In this document: in pieces, positions 63,600 through 64,000 of the stretch | How the letters are laid out: each line of letters starts with the position of its first letter | Numbering within the stretch: position 1 is the stretch's first letter | Assembly: GCA_046199005.1 (NCBI GenBank) | Contig: CP176050.1 | Location: forward strand, 3,348,001-3,412,000 | Length of the DNA stretch: 64,000 bases | Direction of reading: 5' to 3' | DNA from: Ascidiimonas sp046199005 | GTDB taxonomy: Bacteria; Bacteroidota; Bacteroidia; Flavobacteriales; Flavobacteriaceae | Made by a program: the position numbers and the translations under genes | The notes under the pieces: model-generated | What the model saw: only the letters and a program-made list of their open reading frames with translations | What the model was told of the DNA's origin: nothing | Database searches by the model: none

Positions 63600-64000
63600 T
63601 GTACCTGATTTCTTTAGACCAGCATATTTCTGAAAATTTGGTAGGAGCCAAGGGATATCACCTAGGAATTATGAGGGCAGCGGGTTTTCCGGTACCCGAA
63701 GGTTTTGTGGTAAAGAGCAATGCGTTTGAGGATTTTCACCTTGCCGAAAAAACACCTGATCAGGGCTTCAGACAGGAACTGAAAGACCATCTTGCTAACA
63801 TAAACGCAAATGCCTATATGGTGCGGAGTTCTGCCATAGGTGAAGATGGAGCTGAAACCTCTTTTGCCGGGCAGTTGGATTCTTTTATTTGCATAGCTGA
63901 CGAAGAAGAAGTCATTCTTGAAAATATTATAAGGTGTTGGTCGTCTTACAACAAAGAAAACGTAGCGGTTTACGGTGCTCATAAAGGCAAGGAGCTTGCG
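63599..64000 (+). CDS. PEP synthase/PPDK-type ATP-binding protein (3' truncated)
   Basis: 134 residues are in the window and the frame is open at its end. VGAKGYHLGIMRAAGFPVP, AYMVRSSAIGEDGAETSFAG and QLDSFICI are the N-terminal ATP-grasp-like nucleotide-binding domain of PEP synthase, pyruvate phosphate dikinase and rifampin phosphotransferase. Whether a His swivelling domain follows cannot be seen. Start overlaps the previous stop, so it belongs to the HMGR/CarS-like operon. Confidence 0.85.
   Translation, partial: MYLISLDQHISENLVGAKGYHLGIMRAAGFPVPEGFVVKSNAFEDFHLAEKTPDQGFRQELKDHLANINANAYMVRSSAIGEDGAETSFAGQLDSFICIADEEEVILENIIRCWSSYNKENVAVYGAHKGKELA

Overview
The window looks like a chromosome segment of a marine-type member of the Flavobacteriaceae (Bacteroidetes). 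The evidence is a complete Na+-translocating NADH:quinone reductase (nqrA-F), a type IX secretion plug-domain protein (DUF5103), many short lipoproteins with LSAC/TSC-type lipoboxes, DUF6702/DUF6747-like small families, Gly-Gly-leader ribosomal peptide precursors, AT-rich DNA, and repeated flavobacterial -7 promoter elements of the form TAnnTTTG a short way upstream of start codons. No rRNA, CRISPR array, transposase or prophage module was seen. One tRNA-Gly(UCC) is present.

Layout. 1-8.6 kb: the end of an AhpD-like gene, a cupredoxin-like protein, a PSDC-type decarboxylase, a GH64-like glucanase, a patatin lipoprotein, DUF4287/DUF5655, a PEP-mutase-like enzyme and Ada. 8.7-15.4 kb: ClpP, MFS, and a three-gene run of cNMP-sensing histidine kinase, receiver/glutaredoxin-like/thioredoxin-reductase-like fusion and AraC regulator. 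15.5-16.6 kb: four copies of a roughly 194-bp repeat interrupted by a DUF559 endonuclease gene. 17.9-21.4 kb: a compact RiPP-like locus (degenerate LanC-like protein, a 58-aa precursor, a DUF6734/glycosyltransferase-like protein and a stand-alone LytTR regulator). 21.8-38.7 kb: mostly housekeeping and envelope genes (kynureninase, subtilase lipoprotein, PAP2, TatA, M1 aminopeptidase, BNR-repeat lipoprotein, PepE, M15 and M48 peptidases, GpmI). 38.7-43.9 kb: TetR plus a type I secretion-like ABC/HlyD/TolC operon. 43.9-60.6 kb: Map, a methyltransferase, ApbE and the nqr operon, T9SS plug protein, ApaG, PruA, two orphan Gly-Gly precursors, RsmG, desaturase and aminotransferase. 60.7-64.0 kb: an overlapping three-gene operon of HMG-CoA reductase fused to an APH-type kinase, a CDP-archaeol-synthase-like membrane protein and the start of a PEP-synthase-like protein.

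How genes work together. ApbE attaches FMN to NqrB and NqrC, which explains its position beside nqr. The LytTR regulator probably binds three or four direct repeats of TACGAATAT, spaced 20-21 bp, found between the LanC-like gene and the precursor. The TetR regulator probably binds a perfect 12-bp inverted repeat that overlaps its own -7 element and so controls the secretion operon.

The strongest candidates for new biology are the HMGR-kinase/CarS-like/PEP-synthase-like operon at the right edge (an isoprenoid or ether-lipid-like pathway is an inference), the RiPP locus with its LytTR operator and degenerate cyclase, the redox-cysteine-less receiver/reductase fusion, and the repeat/DUF559 module. 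No search was run, so family names rest on motifs read from the translated sequence.
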